Source: Narthecium ossifragum (lineage: Eukaryota > Streptophyta > Magnoliopsida > Dioscoreales > Nartheciaceae). From it: DNA of 64,000 bases. Below, piece after piece: positions 35,207-48,130 of the stretch; within the stretch, counting starts at the first letter, position 1; the number at the start of each line of letters is the position of its first letter. The translations under genes were made by a program, and so were the position numbers. The stretch lies in the NCBI GenBank assembly GCA_963920575.1, contig OY986970.1, positions 27,175,869 to 27,239,868 of the forward strand, given 5' to 3'. Under the pieces are notes generated by a model. That model saw only the letters and a list, made by a program, of their open reading frames with translations. It was not told where the DNA came from and ran no database searches.

Positions 35207-38200
35207 CTACACGCCTCGATGATACTCCAGCTGGTTTGTGTTTTCCAACAGAACCTGTTAACCATAATAAGCAACATTAAATACAAGTGAGCCAAAGGAT
35301 TTAACTTGATGATATTACAAATAGTTCAAAAGAGAGAATAAAATGGAACAAGGAAGTGAACAATGACTTTTTAAAAATATCATGCTAAGCGGCTTAGTTA
35401 TAAAGGTGACAACAAGCAGCAATAAGAAAATCTCCTCTAAAAAGGAGAAGACACTTGCAACAAATCAAGTATTCTGAAAGATATACTACCTCCTTAATGT
35501 ATTGAGCTATTGCCTTGCATCCTTCTATTGCTAGTTGCATGACATTTTCAAAAATGTCCATCGGTAGTTTGGCATCCATCTGAGATTTCAGAACATGACT
35601 GTCAGCAAAACCACACTTCATTGAATGTATGTGCATGGGTAACAAGCTTTAGGAAAGATCTCCTCAGGAAATAAAACAATATAAGTTCATATTACTGACT
35701 TTATAGAGCTACCATCTGATCATGGACTTTGACACAGATGAACGACGACTAGGCAACAAATTGGACTTGGCTTATCCTTTTAAAGACGCTGAAAATTTCT
35801 AAGGAGCAATAAACTAAGTAAAACATGGTTTGGGCTTATTCTATCTCAATTATTATGACACCATAAAGTAGATAGCATTACACTCTTAAGGACAGTAGCG
35901 ACTTTGAGAAAAAAATATTTGATATAGGAGTTGTCAACATCTTAGTCTATTTGACCACAAGGATATGAACCATATTAATGTGTGAACTAATTCACCCGCA
36001 TTAAATGCAAAAAAACTATTTTTGCAACGAAATATAATATTCAACAGACAGCACCAACAGTAAAACGCACCAGAGAGGTATATAAAGAACCATAGTTGGC
36101 AGCAGTCGATTTTTTTGGTTTTTCTTCTTGCAAACTATCTGAGCATAGACAATAATTCAACAATTTTCTGCTTCAGACCTTGTTACAAAAACATACTGTT
36201 TCCATTGCTTACTCTCAAGTAAATGCCAAAGCATATATCATGGCACGTTGGCATTTGGCACTTGGCACTATCAAGGGTAGTGCCTCAAACCCAATTTGAT
36301 TACACAGGACCAAATTTATCATATATAGCAGGAGATAAAGATCTTGCTCAAGCTTCCAAGACAACATCTTAGAAAGAAATATAATGCAGGATGCACTTTG
36401 TTGTTCTGCATTCCATGCAAAAGTTCCAGCTACCCCAACAGGATACAGTTGTAACCTATCTGGAAAAGGTAAGGCTCGTTTATGCTCCTATTCTCTGGAA
36501 AGCGGGAAGTGCAGGCATATATTTGCTACTTATTTACGGACCTGAAGAAGAGTCACTTTGTCCATCTTTGATAGTATGCCAAGTGTGACATCTGGACCTC
36601 CAGCACTATCTTCTACATAGTTTAGATCTGTCCAGAACAAACATAAGTATCTAGCATACTTACCAGATCAAGCAGTACAATAATAGATGCCAAAAGAACC
36701 TTGTTTGAAAGAATTAATATACAAAGGGATCCAAAGAAGTAGGAAATACCGATCCGAAAATGCTTCATCAGTAACCACAATTTCTACATACATGTATTAC
36801 CATGGTAATCAGAGATAAAACATCATGTAAAGGTCAATAGGGATACCAAGCAAAGGAGCACTGCAGAGATATCCAGCACTACACGAGGTTATCAAATCCC
36901 GCATGGGAATTCCAGCATCAGCAAGTGCCAATGTTGCCGCATTAATGCATGCTGACCTTGTGCCTAAAAGTAAAAGATGGCGTCAAAACATAGAATAGAA
37001 TAGGGATTATCTAATGAGTTGAAGCACATTGCACATGCAAGAAGAAATAGGGTTTTGGAACAGATAATAAAAATGCAGCAGCATAGTAGCTATTAGCATA
37101 GTAGCTATTATCAGTATGATGCCAACATAAACTGACAATAATCAGAAGTAATGGGTGCTGCAGAATATGCAAGAATAAGTCATCCTTCTCACCACCATCA
37201 GCTTGAAGTACTTGGACGAATATATCAATCTGCAAAATACATGAAGTAAGTATAAAAACCAAATACCGATAAAAAGCTTAAACGACACAATTTAGAAAAT
37301 AGAATTACCTGAGAACGTGGCATTAGATGTGTCAATATACATGCCTCCATGGTTTGACGAATCACCAGAGATATTTCAATAGACCGCCTGCAATGCGTGC
37401 ATTATTATTCGTCAACCCCTAGAATCTCCATGGTTTTAAAAGTTTAAACTGCTGGGAACAGGTGAATTCAATGTTTTAATTTAAATTATAACACTCTCCT
37501 CATGTGCAGGCTCTAAGTTCCGTTTAACAAAATAGTTCCAACATATGACTTATTTAATCAACATGACTGTGTACTGATGGATGCAAGCGCAGGCCAAATA
37601 TTTCGGTTCTGATAGATATCACACCATCACTTATATCAAAAGCTTAAGCTGAAAGGACGGCATGAATTTAGTCATCCAATTTGTCTTCTCGCATTGCACC
37701 AGAAACTACAAATGCAAGGATGTTGATCGACTTTTTTGGAGCAGCCATTAATAGTTATAACTATATATTCATTTGCAATTTGATACAAGATTGTGTGCAT
37801 ACCAAACACATCTCCAGCATAGATAAATCGAACACAAAAGGTTGTATACTAGAATTCTTAAAAACAAAACAGAGCACTCTAACCACATAAAAATTGACAT
37901 GGCAAGAATTCTTTCACTGTGGGCTCCCTAAGAGATGAAATAAGGGCCGACGTAGATATCGTAAACAATTTGGTCAAATGAATGAGATTAACAAGCAGAC
38001 CTCATCTACCATAGGTCAGCCCTCATAGCTGTCCTGATTTCCTGAGAAATCCTCGGGCACTTTACAACATCGAGGCAGCTACCATTTATTTGCAACTTGA
38101 ATGAACTCACCCCTCCTTTGCCGATCACGTTGCAGTAGTTACATTTCCAATCATTGACTTCAGTATCAGATGGCACAGTGCATGCCCCTTGAAACTTAAG

Positions 38201-40024
38201 GTTTTGGTAAATTAGCACAACGGAATTTACTTTGTATTGTGACATGCAGGATGGGTGTGTTGCTATTTCCAGATTGGGGGTTTTCAGGTCTCGCCCAAAA
38301 ACCAGTTATGTATATAATCCAAAAACATATAGTCTAACCCTAACGGAATCTCAAATAACCATTTCACACATTATAATTTGACTACCATGCTGCTGGCAAA
38401 CTTCATGCCGGTCAATAGCAAGGCTAATGGGGGCATAGCCTCCACCGATCAGATCAGGGTGTGCTGACACTAGATGTATCATGCCAATATCCTACCGGCA
38501 CGATAAGTATCGGTCTGTATCGAGAGTCATGGATATCCATGGTTTGACTAGTGATTAAATAAGGGCAATAACAGAATGAAGAAAGTAAAGACAACATATC
38601 ATTCAAGAGCTGTCACAAGGACATGTCCTTTAGAAAAGTCGAGAAGTAAGCCAAATGAGTACCACAATGCAAGAGATTTCTACTTTAAATGAACAATTAT
38701 GAAACAGCCACGCCACATTTTAGCCAAGCCAAGTAGTAGTGGAATTGAATTGAATTGATTAGCTAAGCATAGATAGAGTCTTGCTCATCTGGATCTTGTG
38801 CTCAATTTGCTGAATCATGAATTTCTACATCTTCAACAGTAAAAATCAACAAATCACCCGTTTTCAATTGTACTTAACAAAGGATCAAAGTTTTTGAAGT
38901 AAAGAACAGAACAAAGCATTGTCTATAGAATACACACCTGTCACCTTTTGGTTTCCTTGAACGGTCTCCGGTGCTAAAATTAGCCATGCTATACACACAG
39001 CGAACCTAGCAGAAGTGATGGAGAAGATTCACTATTGTTAAAGGAAAAGGTCGCGATTTATTGTTAAAAGAAAAAAGTCACGATTTGTGTACATGGGCTA
39101 GAGCATGTACACTGCACATGCCCTCCAATCAGTAGTGAGATACTGTTTTGTTGATCTAGTCTGTCGGTAGAACAATTGGTCGGTATATACCTAGCGATTG
39201 AATATACCAATGATTGACTATCAACCAATCGGTATGTCACTACCGATTGGAGGGCATGTGTAATGCAAATGCCACGTGGCCATGTACACAAATCTTTATT
39301 CTAAAGGAAAAGGATATCAACAAAGAATTAGAATACATAAAAGGGCAGACCATAATAGGAAAAGATGGAGAGGACATTACCAGTGCTTGGTTGTTCATTT
39401 GCTGGCTCTTATTCTGGACCTGAAGTAGGTCAAACAACATAATATTAGCCGGGGAATTTAGAATCAAAATACAAGAAATTAGTGAACAAGGAAATCAAGA
39501 AAAGCAAAACGATAGAAAGCGAGACACAAATGGTTCTCGCCACGCATACAGGCGAATGCATCACAAGAAGACCAAGTGCCAGAACAAACAGGGGAAAAGA
39601 GAAGAAGAAGAAGAATGGCAACAATGGATGACCACGAGTCTGCACCTCTCTAGGGCCGTAGATGGCAGCAATGACCTTGGTGTTTCCCATCTCAAATAGA
39701 GCAGAACTGCACAAAAGACGGCCAAAGAAAAGCAAAAACCAGAAGCTTAATTAGTATGCACAAATACAGCCAGACGAAGAAATAGAGGAGAGAAGCAGAG
39801 AGAGTGAGAGTACCCATCCGCCTTGGGTACGACACCAATCTCTCCACGAATTTGCCTCATCTTTTGAATCGCGCAAGCAACCAAGAGAGTGAGATAAGAA
39901 TCACACAAACATAGACACAAGTCGAAAGACGATGGATAGAACAGGCAGAGGAGGAAGCGACGCTTACTTCGTTTGGACGACGGCCGTCAAGGCGAAAACC
40001 AGTGAGGGGATTCACAAACTCCAT
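35207..40024 (-). CDS. RRP41: Exosome complex component RRP41 (RNase PH family)
   Basis: Eleven minus-strand exons join without phase error: 39968-40024, 39814-39860, 39646-39706, 39381-39419, 38938-39005, 37309-37387, 37193-37229, 36847-36963, 36542-36627, 35490-35579 and 35207-35254. They give 242 residues, about the length of Arabidopsis RRP41. Motifs include the start [19 protein letters not shown], then [68 protein letters not shown] and [16 protein letters not shown]41 is one of six RNase PH-like subunits of the exosome ring that processes and degrades RNA 3'-5'; the plant subunit is known to retain phosphorolytic activity. Introns hold a MITE (39082-39294) and a GC-rich repeat (38380-38560). 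It is head-to-head with the PLP-enzyme gene. Confidence 0.95.
38380..38560. repeat. Dispersed repeat copy in an RRP41 intron
   Basis: CATGCTGCTGGCAAACTTCATGCCGG, GGGTGTGCTGACA and TAGATGTAT...CCATGG occur in the same order as in 41635-41790 (TGCTGCTGGCATGCTTTGTGC, AGGGTGTGCTGACATTAGAT, AATCCATGG). Both copies lie in introns of adjacent genes and in the same orientation. The family is unidentified. Confidence 0.55.
39082..39294. mobile_element. MITE with GATTTGTGTACATGG inverted ends
   Basis: The left end GATTTGTGTACATGG is the exact inverse of the right end CCATGTACACAAATC. Inside are GCATGTACACTGCACATGCC and the inverse GGGCATGTGTAATGC, and CCAATCGGT/ACCGATTGG motifs. It is 213 bp long, non-coding, and lies in an RRP41 intron. 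Confidence 0.8.
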
Positions 40025-40952
40025 CGCTTAAATCGGACGCTGTGACTATGACTAATGCGAGAGCGTGAGCTGTAAACTGCAGGAGGCGTCAAGGGTGGGT
40101 TTGCCGACGCTTGCCGACGCTTGGCGTGGGATCGGGTGGAGGACGCCGGGTGTCGGAAAAGAGCGGAAAATAGTAAGCGTCGCGGGAGGCCACGGCGGAC
40201 GACGTCGGACGTGGCTGCCGGCGCCGGTCGGGTGGTGATTAAAGGGGCCAAAACTCACGAGACTTGAGAGAGGTGGGCTGGCCCTTAGGTTATATGAGAT
40301 GTTATTAATTCCTATCCGTTAGATCGAGATCTAACAGCTGGGGTTTTATCTATTCTAAACAATATTTAAGTTTTGATCAAGATCTGACGTACATGGAAGC
40401 TCCTCTAGTATATCTCCCACCCCGTCCGCCACATATCTCCCGCCGTCGTCCAGTGGCTGATGATTAAAGCGGCGCCGGTCATCGGAATGGAATTCCGCCG
40501 AAGCACCTTGCTTTCCGGGCATCACAGGGTACATGAACACCACCACCACTCATCGTTACCCACTTTTGTCCTCTCCTCTCCTCTCCTCTCTATTGTCTTT
40601 GGGCATGGTCTTCAACCATTCCGATACTATCTTGGTCGGAAAACTATGGCAACATAAAAGCCTTGCCGATCTTTTTGGATCAAGAAGAAGGAAGGAAGGA
40701 AGGAAGGAAGAAAGGAAGGAAGGGGTTTGTACTTCTTTAAAGAATTGATGCGGATATCAAATCGACACGCGCGCGCTCTAATTAGCATCATCTTTTTCCT
40801 TCAGTATTACAATGATCATCCAAGGAGCTTTCTAACATTGTTTCTGGTGTTGTGTACTAAGAAATCTTGAAATTTTCTTGTTTCTCTTAACAATGCTTTT
40901 CTAGTTGTTATGGTTCCTCAGTGAAATCTCACCTATTTGTTGCAAATTTTGC
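40025..40952. other. Divergent intergenic region between RRP41 and the PLP enzyme
   Basis: About 930 bp separate the two chosen start codons, so this interval probably holds both promoters. It includes a GAAG-type microsatellite (40685-40722). ATG GAA TTC at 40487 opens a 14-codon segment ending in CAGG|GTACAT at 40528 that could be an alternative first exon of the PLP-enzyme gene. I see no unambiguous TATA box. Confidence 0.5.
40685..40722. repeat. GAAG/AAGG microsatellite
   Basis: About nine GAAG/GAAA tetranucleotide units are visible in the divergent intergenic region. Confidence 0.85.
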
Positions 40953-43900
40953 ATGAAACTACAGCACTTATGTCGCTGCAAAGCTTCAGAGTCGAGCTTG
41001 CTTGATAGAGATTGGATGCTGCCCACTCCAGACACCAAGATTCACAAGATATCGCTTACTAAGAAACCAGAATTACAGCAGATATCCTCTATTTTTCCAT
41101 TTAGCTTTTCAAATAATTGCCAGCCGACTCTGGGTGCCGATGGGATGTGGAAGAGGGATGAAGGCCTTTCCTTTTATGTCGTACGCGATGATTTGTTGCA
41201 TCCCCTGGTGAATGGAAACAAGGCGAGGAAGTTGGATGCAGTTCTTCCCGTCTTGCAGCAGTATTCAGCAACTGATGTGGTGAGATGCGTCTAAGCCACT
41301 ATATTTATCATTTCTTCTGCATTCTTTACTTTAGTATTTGTGCACTTTGAACGTCATCAACAAGTGAATGCTGCCTTTGGTGGAATCTTTCACAGTCTTG
41401 ATCATATGTGATAATTATCCGCGAGGCTTGTTCCACAGGTTACTTGTGGAGGTTGTCAAAGTGCTCACACAGCAGCTGTTGGTAGGATCTCTGTTGTTAC
41501 TTTTACCTTGGAAATTTTTACTCGTTTGGTTGTGGTTGGTGTACAAATTACCACTTCGCATTATACAAGGTTATAACTCCGAGGCATGACTCAAATTCAG
41601 CTAAGAATAGCTAGCTTCCTGCTAGGATGAGATTGATTAGATCATGGATTACCGTGCTGCTGGCATGCTTTGTGCTGGTCACTAGCATGGCCAGTGTGGG
41701 CACAGGGTGTGCTGACATTAGATTTATTCTATGGTGCTAAGTACAGTTTGTGCCAACCGGCACAAAAATCCATGGGTTAGACAACTCAAACTCTCATTTC
41801 CAGTATGCTGTATTCAAAATACAAAGATTCAAAATTGTTATTCCAATAAGTTTGTTATCTACTGAGCCTTTTGTTTTCTATGTCTGGCTGCTTAATCACA
41901 ATTAATCTTGTGCTAATTTGCCCCCTGTGCAGCTGTTTCATGTGCGGAGAGAGGAATAAGGTCACACTTGCTTCTACGGGGAGAGCATCCAGAGATTTCA
42001 ACTGGCTACAACCTGATATCTCTAATGTATGGAAGCACAACCTATGTGCCCAGAACAGTATATGCAAATAGATCAGACATGCTATCCAAGCATGCCAGCT
42101 TTCTGGCTGGTAATATCGGTTCTGTGATGTGGCTAGATGATATTCCTCAAAAGACAAATAATGATTGTCGATCAGAGAAAGGGAGTGTTATGCCACAGAG
42201 TAGTCCTAAAATTGGTGTTCCGTTTGATGAAATAGAAAGAGGATCAAAGAAAGTTGTGATTATTAATGAAGGTGCAGGGGATGCCATCGGATTGTTGGGT
42301 GAGTAATAATTTCATAATCATTCTAAGACTATTTATTTACACATATCAGATTGTAAGCATCTAAGTGCTTATTTCGAGTTATCATGTGTGAGCTATTGCT
42401 TATAGACATCCTAGCTTAGAGAATTTCACATATGCTAAATGGCGCCATATGGTATTTACCAAGTCTCTTTCCTTCTCAAGCTTGCTTTGGCTTGTTTCTA
42501 GAACCATTTAGAACAGGATCGCCTTTAGTCATAAATATATGCATTAAAAGTTTTAAAACTACTCATCAATTGTCAATTTTTCCTTGCATGCAACATTCTT
42601 GACTGAGCTACTGTGTTGAGTCCTTGAAGAGAAGGCTTTGGTAATTTTGATGTGAATGATGGTGATTTTTGACCGTTAGTTTGCTTCTTTCACCTATTAA
42701 TGGTATCAGTATTGATTTGGGAAAAAAGAAAAAAAAACGCTAAATAAGGCTATTGACACTTTGTATGATCTCTGTCTTCCAGGTCTTATCAGGCTTGTGG
42801 CATATCTATCTCAAAATCATTTGTTTGGAAGGGAGGAGCCAATTAACTTAGTTATAGATGCTGGAACAGGGACAACAGCCGTTGGTTTAGCACTTGGAGC
42901 CATGTTCCTAGGGTTGGATTGATGTTCTTCTAAATTTAGCTTGCTTTCAATGAATACTATATAAGGTTTTAAAAGAAACTGAGTTAGCAATTTGTTGATA
43001 ATTTTTTTACATGCCTGCATGATAGTTTGTGGCCCATTTGTTTTCGTATAAGTAAAACTAAATTAAGGGAAGAATAACTTACAAAGCTATGTTTATGCTT
43101 GTTTTAGCTTTAGGTTGGAGAAATATAAACTGCTTGAATAAGGAAGAAATATGACTTTCTGCCGCTACTGTATCATAACGAGGGAGAATATGTTTTATGA
43201 TAGGACATGGGGATAAAAGAGACAAACTAAGGTGTTTAATTCCTTATCCCATCATCATCGAGAATAACAAACCGAGGATAATTATGATTATGCAATCATT
43301 CAGGTTACCGTCTTATCGCCACTTTCAAAAAGGTTGTTTAGTTGCAATTCCTGAATATGTTATGGTTTACTGAAGAATAAACCCTCCTTATCCCGTAGCC
43401 AAATAGACCTCAGTAACTATATTGGTTTTTGAAACTTGAGTATTATTTACCAATTCACTTTGTTAACTATATGTTACAATGACCACTTTTTTGAAGTCTG
43501 CATTGACTGGAGTGCAGTAATTCCAGAAAGTGTACTTAAAGTTGCTTTGTATTAGTACCAAATGAGTCTTCTTCTTCTTCTTCTTCTTCTAACCAATGCT
43601 TGTTTTGACTTGTCCGAAATTTATTTTCTCCAATCCTCAAACCAATTGGCTTTTTATTTGCTAAATGGCCTTATCCATTTTCTTTGAGAGCCATTTTTGC
43701 TGAAGTTTGGCTTGACTGGAAGCTATAACTTACAGAAGTTGTATGTTAGGTTGACAATATTTCATGATGCCATTATTATTTGTCTATTTATTATGTTGTT
43801 AATGATGATTTTGAAAGATGAATATTATGACAAAATAGATATTATAGAAAGTTACTTCCATATTATTCATGTTATGCTAAATATGTTAATTACGTACAGT

Positions 43901-45328
43901 ATTTGTTGGATGTGGCACGGAATACTCATTTACTAGATAGAACCATTGTTATTAATTGCTGATTACATTTGCCCTTTCCCTTGTGTCATCAGGTTACCAT
44001 GGAAAGTAAGTGCAGTGATGCTTGCTGATACAATTGAAAGGTATATGGTTCGGGAGAAACAGCTAATATCCAATTTTAGAAGAGTTCAGCATTCGGAGTA
44101 TTTTAAGCATGTATCAGGTGGAGTTGATGAAGGCATTGTGCATTGGGTTGAACGCATTCACCCTAGAAAGTATGTTATCGTTACCAAACTCTCCCTGTTT
44201 GTCATCAATAAAAGTCTCACATTTTGCAGCTTAGGTTCTTGTTTTTACGTAATTGATGTTGATGTAGATAACATATTTCTAGGAGGCATGGTAGTCTAGA
44301 CAATGTTGCCCATAGTTGTAAGGGTTGTTATCAATATGCTATTACGGAATACCCTAAGGAACAACCCAATTTTTGTGGCTGGTATGACATTGTGTTACTG
44401 TGAAAGCATCCTTAACTTCAGATATGTTGTTTTTATAAGAGGGGTTCTAGTTTTCTCAAACTTGGTCTAACTTTTACGAGCGACATTAACTTCTGCACGA
44501 TACAATTTGGCAAGTCACATCTCAAAGGAAACCGCATCAGCGTTGTGGCTTTGGGGCCTTCAGATAGCTTTATTTATAAGAAAGATGTTAGATAATTAAT
44601 ATAACAATGGGGATAAATATTAGTATACCTGGTGTTTTATTAGTGACGGATGGATTGGGCAGTTGGTTAAGATAGGGGTGGATGGTGGTAGTGGAAGGAG
44701 GTTAAAAGTGACCAGTGTTGTTTGTCATCAGTGAATAGGTTGTGGGTAGAAAACCACTGTTGGAATGGCTTCTAGCAGCTTGGTTGATGCTACCATATAC
44801 TCTTCAAACTTAGTTTGAATCATTTGGGATAAAAAAACAGAGAAATTAGATTGTGTTTTTATTGGTTTATTAAGCAGATAACAACTGCTGAACTTTTGAT
44901 GTTTTGCTCTGTTCTAGGAAAAGATAGTGACATTGGACCCAGCTGCAATAAACTCACATGCAACAGATGTAAAGCTATACATAGTAACCAGCAACAGAAA
45001 TTAAGTCGCAGTTTCATAGTCAGACTGGTTTTACTATCGCGTAGGATGTGGATGTCTAAAGCCGTATACTATTGACTGGGCAATATTTATAATCTGCAGA
45101 TTTGGCAAGGTGCTGGAAGGAGAGATCAAGCTTTGTCAGCAAGTTGCTCAGGAAACTGGTATTCTCTTGGATCCTGTCTACACCTTAGCTGCTTGGGAGC
45201 ATGCTGTTCATCTTTCCCTTGCAGAAGCCGGAGATATTGCCAAAGTGGTAATACTGCATACTGGGGGAACTCTTGGCATGTTTGGATTGGCACAAAGATA
45301 CATTCCCCATTTTCGAACTGCAAACTAG
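40953..45328 (+). CDS. D-cysteine desulfhydrase/ACC deaminase-like PLP enzyme
   Basis: Six exons, 40953-41279, 41439-41481, 41933-42298, 42783-42912, 43993-44169 and 45100-45328, join in phase to 423 residues. The motif [15 protein letters not shown] (Lys90 the probable Schiff-base lysine), [47 protein letters not shown] (phosphate-binding glycine loop), [12 protein letters not shown] and [17 protein letters not shown] identify the tryptophan-synthase-beta fold family of ACC deaminase and plant D-cysteine desulfhydrase. It likely breaks D-cysteine to pyruvate, ammonia and H2S; substrate choice cannot be read here. The intron after exon 4 begins GTTGGA, a weaker donor. The start is uncertain: a 14-codon exon at 40487-40528 (MEFRRSTLLSGHHR) could splice to the AG before 40965 in the same phase, replacing the first four residues. 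Confidence 0.9.
41635..41790. repeat. Dispersed repeat copy in a PLP-enzyme intron
   Basis: This intron segment matches the order of motifs at 38380-38560, including TGCTGCTGGCA, GGGTGTGCTGACA and ATCCATGG. It is non-coding. Confidence 0.55.
43030..43414. mobile_element. Possible MITE in a PLP-enzyme intron
   Basis: TGTGGCCCATTTG at the left and CCAAATAGACCTCA at the right are partly inverted. The interior is AT-rich with GGATAAAAG and CCTTATCCC motifs facing each other. Ends and target duplication are not clear. Confidence 0.35.
43567..43590. repeat. (CTT)8 microsatellite
   Basis: Eight CTT/TCT trinucleotide units are visible in the fourth intron of the PLP-enzyme gene. Confidence 0.9.
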
Positions 45329-46080
45329 CTACTAGCCTTGCTCAGTGGACCTAGCAAGTGTTAATGAACTTGAAGAACAGGGTCTTAATTACGGTATAAT
45401 CTTGCCATTGAGATGAGAAGAAAATATACGAAGGTGCGTTGGAAAAGAAGCTCGATCCAAGTGGAAATGGTGGTATCTGCTAAATTATTCTTATGGGATC
45501 ATGCATTCAATGCTTATCTTTTCATAACTTGTTTGTAAAAGCACTGGGACTCTGATCGAATCTTTAATATGTTGTGATTATAGGAGGTGGTGGCGTATCT
45601 CCCATATTCCAAAGAATATGTGCCACCACCGACACTTATACACATAATAGCCATCCTGCTTTGTTTCATTCCACACTCTTCCATTCTACAACAAAACAAG
45701 CAATTATGTATCTATATGTAGCCCTACAATCATTGTAGCAGGGAAGGAAAGAACTTTGTTCTCCTTGGACTAGAAGGTGGTATATATATCAACAAGAATA
45801 AGAACAAAGTGCAAATGTGGAGGATCATCACATCACCATACATAGAAAGCAAGCAATTAGTATTAAGCAAAACACAATCCAACAAGTTAGCTCCCTTGTT
45901 TGACAAGAAAGGTTTCTTCCTTCTTCTTTACAGCCCTATCAACATCCATAGCCTGCACAGCAGGCCAAGAAAAGAACAAACAAAAGTAGGATCACCGCAC
46001 CAAATATATAAGCAAGGACAATCCCCTGGCCTTCGTCTAAGAAGTAAGAATCCCATCTCGAGCTAGCTCAAACCACATCA
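45329..46080. other. 3' flank of the PLP enzyme and promoter of AWPM-19
   Basis: This tandem intergenic interval of 752 bp has no coding exon I could support. Its right end contains the TATA-like TATATAAG. The sequence is otherwise unremarkable. Confidence 0.6.
46005..46012 (+). promoter_or_regulatory. Candidate TATA box of the AWPM-19 gene
   Basis: TATATAAG lies 69 bp before the ATG, allowing a transcription start near 46040 and a short leader. It is the only good TATA match in the last 150 bp. The leader length is inferred. Confidence 0.55.
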
Positions 46081-48130
46081 ATGGCTAACCAGCAGCTAAA
46101 ATCCCTGGCAGGCCTCCTCTTGTTCCTCAACTTCTGCATGTATGCCATCGTCGCCTCCATCGGGGGATGGGCACTCAACGTCGCCATTGAGCGTGGTTTC
46201 TTCATAGGTGATCATCTAGCTAGCTTCTATAATAATCATGCATCTTTATTAGTTTTCATGGGTCCTATCTAGCTATATTAATTAGTTTGGAAGATGAGAT
46301 GTTATGTTAGCATAAGCTTGTGTACGTTTTGGGACATGCAGGGGCAGGGCTTGCACTCCCGGCACAGTTCTCGCCGGTGTACTTTCCCATCGGGAACGCG
46401 GCCACTGGGTTCTTTGTGGTGTTCTCATTGATAGCCGGGGTCGTCGGAGCTGCCTCAGCCATCGCCGGCGTTCACCACATCCGCTCATGGAACTCTGATA
46501 GCTTGCCGTCTGCGGCATCGTCTGCCATCACTGCTTGGCTTCTTACACTCCTGGCAATGGGGTAATATATGTTTATATAACTCCTTAATTAACCTTTGGA
46601 TCAGATTGCATGTCATAAGAAAAAGAAGAAAAAAAACGTTATATGATCAATTTTAATTTCTTAGATACCCTCCAATAAAAAAATATAAAAAATCTAGTTT
46701 TGCAAATAAAGTCATAAAATTAAAAGTTGCCTACAAACCTTCCAAGTTTTTTTTTATTGAATATAATTCCGACTATTTTGAGCGAATCTAATCATTCGAT
46801 TCATTTTAGTGCACAATTGCCAAAAGACATATCTATCTGGCCATTATTTTTATTTATCATTCATGCTTTTAGTTAATTTCCACGATCACTTTGCATGACG
46901 AATACACCCCTATATATAAAATTAAATGGATAAACTGGTCATTTCAAAATCATAAGAATAGAGTCAGCATGGTCAAATCCCGTTTACCTAGAGTAGAGTT
47001 TGATAAGGGTATTAATTTGTGCAATTAACGTTTTTTTGGTGGTTATTTATGTATATTATTTTCTTTACAAGTGTACTTAAGTATTTAAGCAATTAAGATT
47101 ATTTTTTAGGGACTCGCGGATACACAAAAATTCCTATTGTTATCATATGCGTACGTGGCAAATATTAATGTGCAATATATGCTTTTATTACTACTAGCTT
47201 GAGCTGAGAACAAAACTAGCTAGGCTTATATATATATATATATATACACATAATTAAGTTAATTTTCTTGTTATTTGCAGTTTGGCTTGCAAGGAGATTG
47301 TTTTGGAGGGAAGAAACGTTCGTCTGGTAAGACGATCGAGCGATCGAACTCATGGATTCTTTAGAATTCATGTATACTTTTTTGAATAATTTGCATATTA
47401 GTGATACTCCTTGTTGCATTTTGCAACTTGGTGCCACTAACGCCGTTCATTGTACATAAATGACACTATTTCAGATCGGGACCAAATTACCCCTCACCTT
47501 AGCTGTCTCTGTCCTGCCATCGCATTTGTTGCGCTAATTACTCAACTTCTTGCGCAAGTTCTTTCGTTTTTTTGCGCGAACTAAATAACTTCTTGCGCAT
47601 GTTCTTCCGCTTTTTGTACCAATTAAACGACTTCTTACGCAACTTTATGTTTGCGTAAAAAGCGGAAGAACATGCGTAAGAAGTTATTTAGTTTGCGCAA
47701 AAAAGCGAAAGAACTTGCGCAAGAAGTTGATTAATTAGCGCAACAAGTGCGATGGCAGAACTGATTCAGCCAAGGTAAAGGATAATTTGGTCCGAATCTG
47801 AAATAGTGCCATTTATGTGCAATGAACAGCGTTAGTGGCATCATGTTGCAAAATGCAACAAGGAGTACCGCTAATATGCAAATTATTCTATTTTTTTTGT
47901 TTTTGTTTGGTTATAACTTATAACTAAAGTATGAATTACTTAATGAGGAATATATATATGGATATATATATGGGATCGTCGATCGACGTGTGGCCTTGAT
48001 TTTGATGATCTTTTTATTAATTAATGTATGTATACAGAGAACGATGGAGGCTTTTATGATCATCCTTTCGGCCACACAACTGGTTTACATCCTGGCGATA
48101 CATGGTGCAGCATCCACCATTAGCCGATGA
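46081..48130 (+). CDS. AWPM-19/PM19-like membrane protein
   Basis: Four exons, 46081-46207, 46342-46561, 47281-47326 and 48038-48130, join in phase to 161 residues, the usual family length. The start MANQQLKSLAGLLLFLNFCM and the motifs SIGGWALN, GLALPAQFSPVYFPIGNAATG, SAITAWLLTLLAMGLACKEI, RNVRLRTMEAF and ILSATQLVYILAIHG are hallmarks of AWPM-19. Four hydrophobic segments predict four membrane spans. Family members are plasma-membrane proteins that rise with ABA, drying and seed maturation, and rice PM1 was reported as an ABA influx protein (family knowledge). The third intron carries a long inverted-repeat element (47384-47888). Confidence 0.95.
47384..47888. mobile_element. Foldback Mutator-like MITE in an AWPM-19 intron
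   Basis: The left end GAATAATTTGCATATTA is the perfect inverse of the right end. Near-complete inverted symmetry continues inward (TTGCATTTTGCAAC; TTATGTGC/GTACATAA; CTTCTTGCGCA/TGCGCAAGAAG), so most of the 505 bp can fold into one hairpin. Flanks TACTTTTTT and TATTTTTTT differ at one base, consistent with a 9-bp duplication. It is non-coding. Confidence 0.8.
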
